Assembly: GCA_039986595.1 (NCBI GenBank)
Contig: JBDWQJ010000004.1
Location: 62,001-126,000, forward strand
Length of the DNA: 64,000 bases
Direction of reading: 5' to 3'
Origin: Lentilitoribacter sp039986595
GTDB taxonomy: Bacteria; Pseudomonadota; Alphaproteobacteria; Rhizobiales; Rhizobiaceae
Shown here: piece by piece, positions 18,491 through 25,851 of the stretch
Position numbering within the stretch: position 1 is the stretch's first letter
Layout of the letters: every line of letters starts with the position of its first letter
Program-made: the position numbers and the translations under genes
The notes under the pieces: generated by a model
Databases searched by the model: none
Seen by the model: the letters and a program-made list of their open reading frames with translations, nothing else
What the model was told of the DNA's origin: nothing

Positions 18491-19477
18491 TTAACTATTT
18501 GGTCCCGGGTGGGATTTTAAAAATTCTTCCAATTGCCCTAAATTTGGCATTGCCGGCGCGCAACCAGGCTTACCAACGACAATTGCTGCGCAAGCTGATC
18601 CGCGCAAAATACTGTCATGAAGTGATAGACCTGAGGATAATGAGGCCATCATGCCCGCCATAAAGCTATCGCCTGCACCTGTTGGCTTAAGGGCCGTGAC
18701 GGCGTAAATTCCAGTTGTAATTTCATCACCGCCTGCATAAGTGATCGCGCCCTTCTCACCCATTTTATAGATAACAATTGCGACGCTTTCTTCTGATAAT
18801 GACTTTGCTTTTGCAAGGCCTTTTTCAATGCCGCCGGCCATAAACCCAAATTCTTCATCATTACCCACAATTACATCGGATAATTCCGCCGCGCGCGATA
18901 ATACCTCTGAGGCAACTTCAGCTGACGGCCAGGAATATGGGCGGTAATCCACATCAAAAATAATCGGCAAACCCGCTTCTTTCGCCAATTCAAAAGCGCG
19001 GAATGTCGCGCTACGAGAAGGCTCTGCAGCAAAGACGGTACCAGCCGTAATTAACGCTCCAAATTTTGAATAGTCAACGCGTTCAACATCTTCGATGCTC
19101 ATCTGAAAATCAGCGGCACCATTGCGGTAAATCACCGATTGATGGTCTTCAACTCGGCTTTCATATAGCGCCAATGAATTGCGATATTCTCCACCGACCG
19201 AACGCACATATTCGCGTGCAACACCATAGTGATCTAATCTATTAAGGCAAAACCGCCCGACGGAATCATCTGAAACACAAGTAACCAGTGACGCGTTGCC
19301 ACCAAATTTACAAATGCCAGCGGCAATGTTTGCAGACGAGCCACCAAGATCACTTTTAAAGTCCGTTGCTTCTTCGGTTTTTGTGCCCGCAGGATGAGGA
19401 AAAAGATCCATGCCTGCGCGTCCTACGACAACAAAATTGTTTTTTCTTATGCCAGCTATAACTTGATCGATATTCAC
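18491..19477 (-). CDS. iolC: 5-Dehydro-2-deoxygluconokinase
   Basis: This PfkB-family sugar kinase of about 328 residues has the first PfkB signature around GGSSANIAAGI and the catalytic GAGDSFMAGM with its Asp near the C-terminus. It phosphorylates 2-deoxy-5-keto-gluconate. The frame runs 48 codons further into iolD, but the GTG at 19477, five bases after the iolD stop region, gives the normal N-terminus. It has a GGGA upstream. It is the short form, without the C-terminal aldolase-like DUF2090 domain seen in many proteobacterial IolC fusions. Confidence 0.9.
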   Translation of the reverse strand: MNIDQVIAGIRKNNFVVVGRAGMDLFPHPAGTKTEEATDFKSDLGGSSANIAAGICKFGGNASLVTCVSDDSVGRFCLNRLDHYGVAREYVRSVGGEYRNSLALYESRVEDHQSVIYRNGAADFQMSIEDVERVDYSKFGALITAGTVFAAEPSRSATFRAFELAKEAGLPIIFDVDYRPYSWPSAEVASEVLSRAAELSDVIVGNDEEFGFMAGGIEKGLAKAKSLSEESVAIVIYKMGEKGAITYAGGDEITTGIYAVTALKPTGAGDSFMAGMMASLSSGLSLHDSILRGSACAAIVVGKPGCAPAMPNLGQLEEFLKSHPGPNS

Positions 19478-19481
19478 TTGA

Positions 19482-21368
19482 TTAGATCCCGTTTCGCTGT
19501 CTTTTGCGGCCGTCTTCCCAATCGATATGGGCTTGTCGCACTCTATCGCTATTGGTGATATGCGGCGTTCCAACTTCCCACCAAGTATGACCTTCGGTCG
19601 TCCAGCCTTCATAGGGGTCAACGTTCATCACGATCACGCTCGTATTATCGGACTGTTTTGCGCGCTTAAATGCTTCGCCTAGTTCTTGAGAGTTTTGAAC
19701 AGTTTCCGCATTTGCACCAAGTGCACGCGCATGAGCTTCAAAATCAACACCAACTTGATTGGTCGCTGTTGGTGTGTCTGCAATCAGATTGTTAAAGCTC
19801 TCATTACCTGTGTTGTTTTGTAACTTGTTGATCACAGCAAAACCGCCATTATCAAGCACCAGAACAATCATTTTCTTTTCTGTTAAAACCGCAGAATAGA
19901 TATCCGAGTTCATCAAAAGGTATGAACCATCACCGCAGAAGACAATGGTATCTGAATCTGGTTCATTTTCAGATTGTGCAATACGCGCGCCCCAACCACC
20001 GGCAATCTCATATCCCATGCATGAGAAACCAAATTCTACATCCACAGTTCCTATATCTAGTGTACGCCAGTTTGCTGTGACTTCAGCTGGCAAACCACCC
20101 GCTGCTGCAACAACGCGATCACGCGGATCACATAACGCATTTACCGCGCCAATTGCTTGCGCATATGAATTGGGACGATTACTTCCATCGCCACCTGTTG
20201 GGTTTACATTATCCGCAACATATTTGACCCATTTCGCGCGTTCGTCTTGCGCAAGTCCAACCCATGCATCAGGTGCTTTATATGAACCTAATTCATCCCA
20301 TAATTTACCAATACCGATTTTAGCATCACCAACAACAGGGAGTGATCTATGTTTACCCGCATCATGGCGGCCCGCATTTAATGATATGATCTGCGCATCT
20401 TTTGCAAATGCAGTCCAAGACCCTGTTGTGAAGTCTTGCAAACGGCAACCGATGGATAAAATTACATCTGCTTCTTCAGCGATATTATTGGCGCTATCAG
20501 AACCTGTCACACCAATTGGTCCTATGTTCAATTCATGATCGTCAACCAAATTGGCCCGGCCAGCAATTGTTTCAACAACCGGGATTTGCGTCGCTTCGGC
20601 AAACTTGGTGAGTTGTTCAACGGCGCGAGAATACTGCACTCCACCGCCTGCGATAATTATTGGTTTCTTTGCATTTTTAAGCGCTTCAACCGCAGCCTTT
20701 ATTTCATTTTCATCAGGTGTGACACGACGAATATAATGAATTTTTTCTTCAAACATTTCGACCGGATAATCATAAGTCCAGCCTTGGATATCTTGCGGCA
20801 AACCAATAAATGCAGGTCCGCAATCAGCAGGATCAAGCATTGTTGCTAAAGCTGCGGGAAGTGATTGAATAATCTGCGCAGGATGAGTGATACGATCCCA
20901 ATAACGAGACACTGCTTTAAACGCGTCATTAACGCCAAAAGTTGGGTTTCCAAAATGTTCAAGCTGCTGCAATACAGGGTCTGGTAAGCGCGTTTGAAAC
21001 GCATCGCCACAAAGCAAAAGCATCGGCAGACGATTTGCGTGCGCTAATGCTGCTGATGTGAGTAAGTTGGCAGTACCGGGACCAGCTGACGCTGTGCACA
21101 ACATAAAGCGCTGACGCAAATGATATTTTGCATAAGCTGCAGCGGCAAAGCCCATACCTTGTTCATTCTGACCACGATACAGCGGTAAAGCGTCTTGATT
21201 TTCATATAACGCCTCGCCCAAACACGTCACATTGCCGTGTCCGAAAATGCCAAATCCACCACCGCATACGCGGGTTTTAACGCCATCAATTTCAATAAAT
21301 TGATTGGTTAGATAGCGCACGATTGCCTGTGCAACTGTTAATGTTACAGTTTGATCACTTAAACTCAT
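19482..21368 (-). CDS. iolD: 3D-(3,5/4)-trihydroxycyclohexane-1,2-dione hydrolase
   Basis: The 628-residue thiamine-diphosphate enzyme opens the inositol-derived ring to give 5-deoxy-glucuronate. The three domains of the acetolactate-synthase fold are visible. The N-terminal pyrimidine domain contains CGGGFGIFGHGNV and YRGQNEQGMGFAA. The middle domain runs over about residues 210-350. The C-terminal pyrophosphate domain has the ThDP motif from GDGSYLLMNSD onwards. A start six bases earlier is possible. The length fits IolD (about 610-640). Confidence 0.93.
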   Translation of the reverse strand: MSLSDQTVTLTVAQAIVRYLTNQFIEIDGVKTRVCGGGFGIFGHGNVTCLGEALYENQDALPLYRGQNEQGMGFAAAAYAKYHLRQRFMLCTASAGPGTANLLTSAALAHANRLPMLLLCGDAFQTRLPDPVLQQLEHFGNPTFGVNDAFKAVSRYWDRITHPAQIIQSLPAALATMLDPADCGPAFIGLPQDIQGWTYDYPVEMFEEKIHYIRRVTPDENEIKAAVEALKNAKKPIIIAGGGVQYSRAVEQLTKFAEATQIPVVETIAGRANLVDDHELNIGPIGVTGSDSANNIAEEADVILSIGCRLQDFTTGSWTAFAKDAQIISLNAGRHDAGKHRSLPVVGDAKIGIGKLWDELGSYKAPDAWVGLAQDERAKWVKYVADNVNPTGGDGSNRPNSYAQAIGAVNALCDPRDRVVAAAGGLPAEVTANWRTLDIGTVDVEFGFSCMGYEIAGGWGARIAQSENEPDSDTIVFCGDGSYLLMNSDIYSAVLTEKKMIVLVLDNGGFAVINKLQNNTGNESFNNLIADTPTATNQVGVDFEAHARALGANAETVQNSQELGEAFKRAKQSDNTSVIVMNVDPYEGWTTEGHTWWEVGTPHITNSDRVRQAHIDWEDGRKRQRNGI

Positions 21369-21387
21369 TCTCAACTCACTTTAAAGA

Positions 21388-21591
21388 CTAGCTGTCATCT
21401 TCCAATTTCTGCATCGTGTCTTTGTCTAAAAACAATTTCCAAAATGCAACGCCACCCATACCAAGGAACAAGGCTGCCCAAAAATGCGACCCCTGAACTA
21501 CTAATTCGACCATGCCCCAACCAGCGCAAAACAAAACCACAGCTACGCGCCGCCACATGGGCTTGAAAAAAGGGTGAGCAAAATCGAGCAT
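21388..21591 (-). CDS. Small two-helix membrane protein in the inositol operon (DUF3329-like)
   Basis: The 67-residue protein begins MLDFAHPFFKPMWRR and has two hydrophobic segments at about residues 15-33 and 37-53, so both ends probably face the cytoplasm. I recall short proteins of this kind, often labelled DUF3329, in alphaproteobacterial inositol or sugar loci, but I cannot confirm that by search. It lies between the transporter ATPase and iolD, with spacings of 10 and 19 bases, and is clearly part of the operon. No function is known. A link to the ABC transporter is only inferred. Confidence 0.72.
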   Translation of the reverse strand: MLDFAHPFFKPMWRRVAVVLFCAGWGMVELVVQGSHFWAALFLGMGGVAFWKLFLDKDTMQKLEDDS

Positions 21592-21601
21592 AATTCAGGC
21601 C

Positions 21602-22378
21602 TTAAGCCGCACCCTCAAATTCTGCACCGGTTTTAACACCTGTAATATATGCAACAACATCCTGACCATCTGTTTCATCTTTGTTCAGATTAGCAACAAT
21701 ACGTCCTCTGCGGAAGACGACGATGCGATCGACGAGATCAAACACTTGGCGCATATTATGGCTAACCAAAATAAGTGGAGCACCCTGCTCTTTCATATTG
21801 CGGATGATGTTTTCCACCTGTGCAGTTTCCTGAACACCAAGCGCTGCCGTTGGCTCATCCATAATCGTGAGCTTAGATGCAAAAGTTGCCGTGCGCGCAA
21901 TGGCGACACATTGGCGTTGACCGCCGGACATATTTTGGATGGAATTCCTAATGTTTGGAATTTTCACGCCCGTTTTGACAAGACCTTTCATGGTCGCATC
22001 GCGCATGGCCTTATAGTCAAGCCGACGAAACGGTCCAAGCCAGTTCCATTTGGTCAATTCACGACCTAAGAACAAGTTATCTGGAACGTCCAGATCATCA
22101 GCCAATGCAAGAGTTTGGAACACGGTTTCAATGCCTGCTTGGCGGGCATCGAGCGGACCAGTAAAGTTTACATCTTCGCCGTAAAGTGAAACCGTACCGC
22201 TTGTGCGTTGTTCCACTCCTGTGATCTGACGAACGAAGGTAGATTTACCTGCGCCGTTGTCGCCCATAATGGCAACATGCTCACCTTTTTTCATTTCAAA
22301 ATTTGCCCCAACCAACGCATGGACACCGCCATAGTGCTTGGTTAGGTTTTCGGTCTTCAGAACAATATCGCTGCTCAT
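21602..22378 (-). CDS. Sugar ABC transporter ATP-binding protein (inositol, IatA-like)
   Basis: The 258-residue ATPase has Walker A GDNGAGKST near residue 40, the signature MSGGQRQ and Walker B LTIMDEPTAAL. It is a single-domain ATPase, unlike the double RbsA/XylG/AraG type of about 500 residues. The ATG at 22378 follows AGGAGAT, while the longer frame would run into the permease gene. With the permease and binding protein upstream it should form a CUT2-type importer. Inositol as substrate is inferred from the operon, by analogy with the Caulobacter IatA-IatP-IbpA system. Confidence 0.88.
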   Translation of the reverse strand: MSSDIVLKTENLTKHYGGVHALVGANFEMKKGEHVAIMGDNGAGKSTFVRQITGVEQRTSGTVSLYGEDVNFTGPLDARQAGIETVFQTLALADDLDVPDNLFLGRELTKWNWLGPFRRLDYKAMRDATMKGLVKTGVKIPNIRNSIQNMSGGQRQCVAIARTATFASKLTIMDEPTAALGVQETAQVENIIRNMKEQGAPLILVSHNMRQVFDLVDRIVVFRRGRIVANLNKDETDGQDVVAYITGVKTGAEFEGAA

Positions 22379-22394
22379 CTTATAATCTCCTAAC

Positions 22395-23468
22395 TTAGGC
22401 TCGGTTGCGTTGTCGGTATTGGTCAAGAATGACCGCTGCAATGATGATGCTACCCATCGCCATCAACTGATAAGATCCATCCAATTTGATGAAGGTAAAG
22501 CCAGAGCGGATTACACCCAGCACCATTGCGCCAAGAACAGTACCGATGATTGAACCGCGTCCACCTGTTAAACTAATTCCACCAATCACGGCCATAGCAA
22601 TCGCAAACAACTCGTAAAACTCGCCCATCCCGGCTTGCGCGGTCGAAGCTTTTGCGCTCAAAATAATACCAGCAAAAGCAGCGAGCATAGACGCAATCAT
22701 GTAAACCATGACCTTGTGTCGCTTAACGTTAATACCAGACATCCGCGCTGCATCTTCGTTCGAACCGATTGCATATGTGTGCTTGCCATAAACTGTGTAT
22801 TTCATGATCACATGGAATACGACTGCCAATGCAAGGAACCAAACAACTGGCATCATGCCTGAGCCTAAGAACTTATATTGTTCGGTTGGGAATGAAATTG
22901 GGTTGCCTGATGACCACCAAAGCGCGATACCGCGACAAACCAGGAACATGCCAAGTGTTGCGATGAAAGGCGGGATGCGTAAAAATGCAATAAATGTGCC
23001 GTTAATAGCGCCGATAAATGCACCAAAGGCCAATCCAACTATAACCGGAATAATCACAGGCAAGTCCATTGCCCAGGTTCCAAACAAAGCTTTTGGATTT
23101 GGGTTACCGTTGACCAATTCAGTTTGTCCAAAACTCATCGCGATCATCGCGGTCGCTGCAACCAATGGTCCGGAGCTTAGATCAATGCCGGCGGTGATAA
23201 TAACTTGGGTCACACCAAGGGCGATAATGCCGATGATTGCCACTTGTAAAATAATAATTTTTAAGCGTGCCTCATTGAAGATTGAATCAAATCGATCTCT
23301 GGTATCGAAAAGAAAACTCTGATCGTTCATGTAAGGCAGAAACTGCCCGAGTACTTCAAAGATTACGATAATGATGATTAGCGCAAATAGAATATTGAAC
23401 TCATTTGGCCAAGACCTCTTCGTCTTATCAAAAGTTAACCCGCCTATGCCATCGCTGGTATCTGTCAT
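22395..23468 (-). CDS. Sugar ABC transporter permease (inositol, IatP-like)
   Basis: The 357-residue inner-membrane protein belongs to the RbsC/BPD_transp_2 family. It has a polar N-terminus of about 20 residues, then eight to ten hydrophobic helices. Conserved family stretches are ITAGIDLSSGPLVAATAM and AVIGGISLTGGRGSIIGTVLGA. An unusually long hydrophilic segment (about residues 48-65) separates the first two helices. It lies 16 bases before the ATPase gene and 81 bases after the binding-protein gene; a hairpin occupies that second gap. Confidence 0.9.
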   Translation of the reverse strand: MTDTSDGIGGLTFDKTKRSWPNEFNILFALIIIIVIFEVLGQFLPYMNDQSFLFDTRDRFDSIFNEARLKIIILQVAIIGIIALGVTQVIITAGIDLSSGPLVAATAMIAMSFGQTELVNGNPNPKALFGTWAMDLPVIIPVIVGLAFGAFIGAINGTFIAFLRIPPFIATLGMFLVCRGIALWWSSGNPISFPTEQYKFLGSGMMPVVWFLALAVVFHVIMKYTVYGKHTYAIGSNEDAARMSGINVKRHKVMVYMIASMLAAFAGIILSAKASTAQAGMGEFYELFAIAMAVIGGISLTGGRGSIIGTVLGAMVLGVIRSGFTFIKLDGSYQLMAMGSIIIAAVILDQYRQRNRA

Positions 23469-23502
23469 GGATCACACTCCCCACGCTTAAATAATAAAAT
23501 CA

Positions 23503-23528
23503 CGAGATGGCCCTTAAGAGCCACCTCG
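23503..23528 (-). other. Intercistronic hairpin after the binding-protein gene
   Basis: CGAGATGGC (23503-23511) can pair with GCCACCTCG (23520-23528) with one mismatch around an 8-base loop. There is no T-run, so it is more likely an RNA-stabilising or attenuating hairpin than a full terminator. It lies 21 bases past the binding-protein stop. Confidence 0.6.
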
Positions 23529-23549
23529 CATCTTTAGTCGTAAATAGAC

Positions 23550-24488
23550 TTAGTTTTTGCTCAAGAAGTCGCCCATGTTAGCTGGTGTTACCAACTTGAA
23601 TGGGATGTAAACTTTTTGGTCAACTTTTTCACCAGCGATCAACTTAAGAACCGCATCGATAGAACCGGTACCTTGGCCAACTGAATCTTGGAAAACAGTT
23701 ACATCATAGTCGCCTGATGACATAACAACCAAAGCGTCTTGGCTGGCATCAACACCACCAACTTGAACATCAGCCATATCCATGCCTGCTGCTTTCATTG
23801 CTTGGATCGCGCCAATTGCCATTTCGTCATTGTTTGCAAGAACAAAGTCAAATGGCTCGCCAGATGACATCCAGTTTGTCATAAGATCTTGTGCTTCATC
23901 ACGTGACCAATTTGCTGGCTGCTCATCAATGATTGTCATGAAGTTACACATGTCCATGCCGATTACATCATGTACGTCTTTTGAACGCTGTACGGCAGCT
24001 TGGTTAGACAATTGACCGTTCATGAGGTAGCCACGAGCACCGCCAGCTTTACCAGCTGCACGAAGGTTCTTACAAATTTCAAACGCTGACAATGTGCCAG
24101 ATTCGATTTCGTTAGATGCAACGAATGCCTGTGTTGCTGGAAGTTCGTTCACATTGTCTGGCTCGCGGTTTACGAAAACCAATGGTGTGTCGCCTGCAGC
24201 TTCAGTGATCGCAGCACCTGCTGATGTATCAACGATGTTTACGATGATGCCGTCAACGCCATTTGCAACAAAGTTTTTCACTTGGTCAATTTGCTTTGCA
24301 AGATCGTCTGTCGCATCTTCCTGCTGGTAAGATAGACCGTCTACTGTTGCTGCATACTCAACCATGCCGTTGCGAAGAACTGTCAACCAGTTATCGTCAA
24401 ATCGTGAGAACGTTGCTCCGATTTCTGCAGCCATTGATGTTGTGGACATAAGAGCAGCAAGGCCTGCTGCGATTAGAGTCTTTTTCAT
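23550..24488 (-). CDS. Periplasmic sugar-binding protein (inositol, IbpA-like)
   Basis: The 312-residue protein starts with a classic signal peptide (MKKTLIAAGLAALMSTTSMAAE, cleavage near residue 20-21). A type I periplasmic-binding-protein fold of the RbsB family follows, seen in DQVKNFVANGVDGIIVNIVD, VNREPDN, NDEMAIGAIQAMKAAGMD and GGVDASQDAL. It would capture the substrate for the ABC importer coded next. GGGAGG sits before the ATG. Inositol is the inferred ligand. Hairpins flank the gene on both sides, which often goes with higher expression of the binding protein than of the membrane parts. Confidence 0.9.
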   Translation of the reverse strand: MKKTLIAAGLAALMSTTSMAAEIGATFSRFDDNWLTVLRNGMVEYAATVDGLSYQQEDATDDLAKQIDQVKNFVANGVDGIIVNIVDTSAGAAITEAAGDTPLVFVNREPDNVNELPATQAFVASNEIESGTLSAFEICKNLRAAGKAGGARGYLMNGQLSNQAAVQRSKDVHDVIGMDMCNFMTIIDEQPANWSRDEAQDLMTNWMSSGEPFDFVLANNDEMAIGAIQAMKAAGMDMADVQVGGVDASQDALVVMSSGDYDVTVFQDSVGQGTGSIDAVLKLIAGEKVDQKVYIPFKLVTPANMGDFLSKN

Positions 24489-24504
24489 ATTTAATTCCTC
24501 CCGT

Positions 24505-24556
24505 TTCGGTGACCGGCCACCGAATGCGTTTTTTACCGGTGATCCAACTTGGATCA
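24505..24556 (-). other. Two hairpins between the iolI-like and binding-protein genes
   Basis: TTCGGTG (24505-24511) pairs with CACCGAA (24518-24524), and a perfect 17-bp palindrome TGATCCAACTTGGATCA lies at 24540-24556. Both sit in the 90-base gap before the binding-protein gene. They may mark RNA processing, or the palindrome may be a protein-binding site. Confidence 0.55.
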
Positions 24557-24578
24557 GTGAAATCATCCTAGCAATTGA

Positions 24579-25397
24579 CTATGCTGCGCATTTTTTTAAT
24601 TGACTATCGATGAATTGAATTGACGTTGCGAGCTCACCCGCAATGTCGTTCGTATTTTGAACCATCGGTGAAAATGGTTCGAAAGATACAGGACCTTTGT
24701 AACCTGCGGCCTGTAATTGAGATATTTGTGTAATATTTCCCAATCGATCTTGTCCTCCAACAAGAACTCGATCCTGATCCTGCATATCAGAAAAGTCAAC
24801 GTCTTGGCGTTCAACTCCTGAAATGTGTACCAGTGCGGTATGCTGTGCGAAAACGTCGATTTCACCAGCAAGTGTGTGATGAAAAGTGTCGTGAATCAGC
24901 TTGAAATTTTCTTCAAATCCAAGCTCCTCAATGACAGCTACGATCTCCGATTTTAATCTTAGCGAAGCTGTTGAAAAACCAAGCGGCTCAATCAGACCCA
25001 ACAAATTTTTCTCTGCAAGCATTGGCTTTAGTGCAACGAGTGCTTTCTTCAGGTTATCAATGCGAGCAGCTTTGCCCAAGTTTGCATCATCGTTTCGCGG
25101 TATCAAACCAATAGCCTTCGCGCCCATAGCATCTGCTAAAACAATAAGACTTTCAGCTTCGCGTTTTTTGCTGTCATTCCAATTATCAAACTGAGAAACT
25201 TCTGAGAGATTAAAAACTTCCAAGTGATTGTCTCGGGCCAATCCACCAAATTGCTTTGCCTGCTCAGCATCAAAATCAGAACCGATCACATCATTTCTGA
25301 ATTCAATACCGCCGCAATCAAGCGCTTGCGCAAGCGCGCAAAACGCCTCCGCACCATAGCTCGGTACAGTTATTTGATTCAGCCCAAAAGAGACCAC
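24579..25397 (-). CDS. iolI: Sugar isomerase/epimerase TIM-barrel protein, probable inosose isomerase (IolI-like)
   Basis: The 272-residue protein has the AP-endonuclease-2/xylose-isomerase TIM barrel. Its four metal ligands appear to be the Glu in GLIEPLGF, the Asp and His in LIHDTFHH, the His in ALVHISGVER and the Glu in VSFEPFSP. The layout DRVLVGGQD near the C-terminus matches IolI (2-keto-myo-inositol isomerase) better than IolE (inosose dehydratase). The GTG at 25397 has GGAGGAG upstream. It is the first gene after the operon promoter. An IolE role cannot be fully excluded, which matters because no other iolE candidate is in the window. Confidence 0.72.
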   Translation of the reverse strand: MVSFGLNQITVPSYGAEAFCALAQALDCGGIEFRNDVIGSDFDAEQAKQFGGLARDNHLEVFNLSEVSQFDNWNDSKKREAESLIVLADAMGAKAIGLIPRNDDANLGKAARIDNLKKALVALKPMLAEKNLLGLIEPLGFSTASLRLKSEIVAVIEELGFEENFKLIHDTFHHTLAGEIDVFAQHTALVHISGVERQDVDFSDMQDQDRVLVGGQDRLGNITQISQLQAAGYKGPVSFEPFSPMVQNTNDIAGELATSIQFIDSQLKKCAA

Positions 25398-25448
25398 GAA
25401 ACACTCCTCCACGAAGTCGTCACAACATTACGATGAACGGCTTGCTCA

Positions 25449-25480
25449 TAATATTGCAACCGGTTTCAAAAACTGTCAAT
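25449..25480 (-). promoter_or_regulatory. Inositol operon promoter with a LacI-type operator in the spacer
   Basis: On the minus strand a perfect -35 TTGACA (25480-25475) is followed by the dyad TGAAACCGGTTGCA (25469-25456) and then by AATATTAT, which offers a -10 at 18 bases. The ACCGGT-centred dyad with one mismatch is the typical look of LacI-family operators. A repressor there would block the promoter directly. The iolI GTG lies about 50 bases downstream. No LacI gene is in the window. Confidence 0.7.
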
Positions 25481-25851
25481 AGGGAATCGAAAGATAATTA
25501 GAAATTCAATTTTTACCGGATGCATGCCTGTTTAAGGACGGATTGGAACTCACGTATTTTTAGTAATTTTATCAATTAACTAGCAGTTACATCACATCAT
25601 CGAACCGCACTTTTATTAAATACAGACAGCAGTCACTTAAACAAAAAATTCGTAGTAAATTTATGCGCATTTCTTAATTACAATCACAATTTTTGCACAC
25701 GTGAGCAAAAACCAATTTCATAAATCTCGATCATTTTCGAATAAGAAAATGGAAAAAGGATTTGTATTTCTCATAATCACTGATACTGTGATATCAACGA
25801 TAAACATTTAAACGCCTGATGCGAAATTACGCTCGGCGAACAGGATACAGT
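25481..25851. other. Long AT-rich gap between the iol operon and ppx, with a 22-bp dyad
   Basis: About 370 bases without a gene lie between two divergent units. The one striking element is a 22-bp near-perfect palindrome at 25690-25711 (arms TTTTTGC and GCAAAAA around CACGTG, one mismatch pair), about 140 bases before ppx. I see no RNA gene and no clear promoter elsewhere in it. Confidence 0.5.

Noticed and set aside
19482..19621. N-terminal extension of iolC reading 48 codons into iolD
   Set aside because: The extension has no kinase homology and would overlap iolD by 140 bases; the GTG at 19477 gives the normal start.
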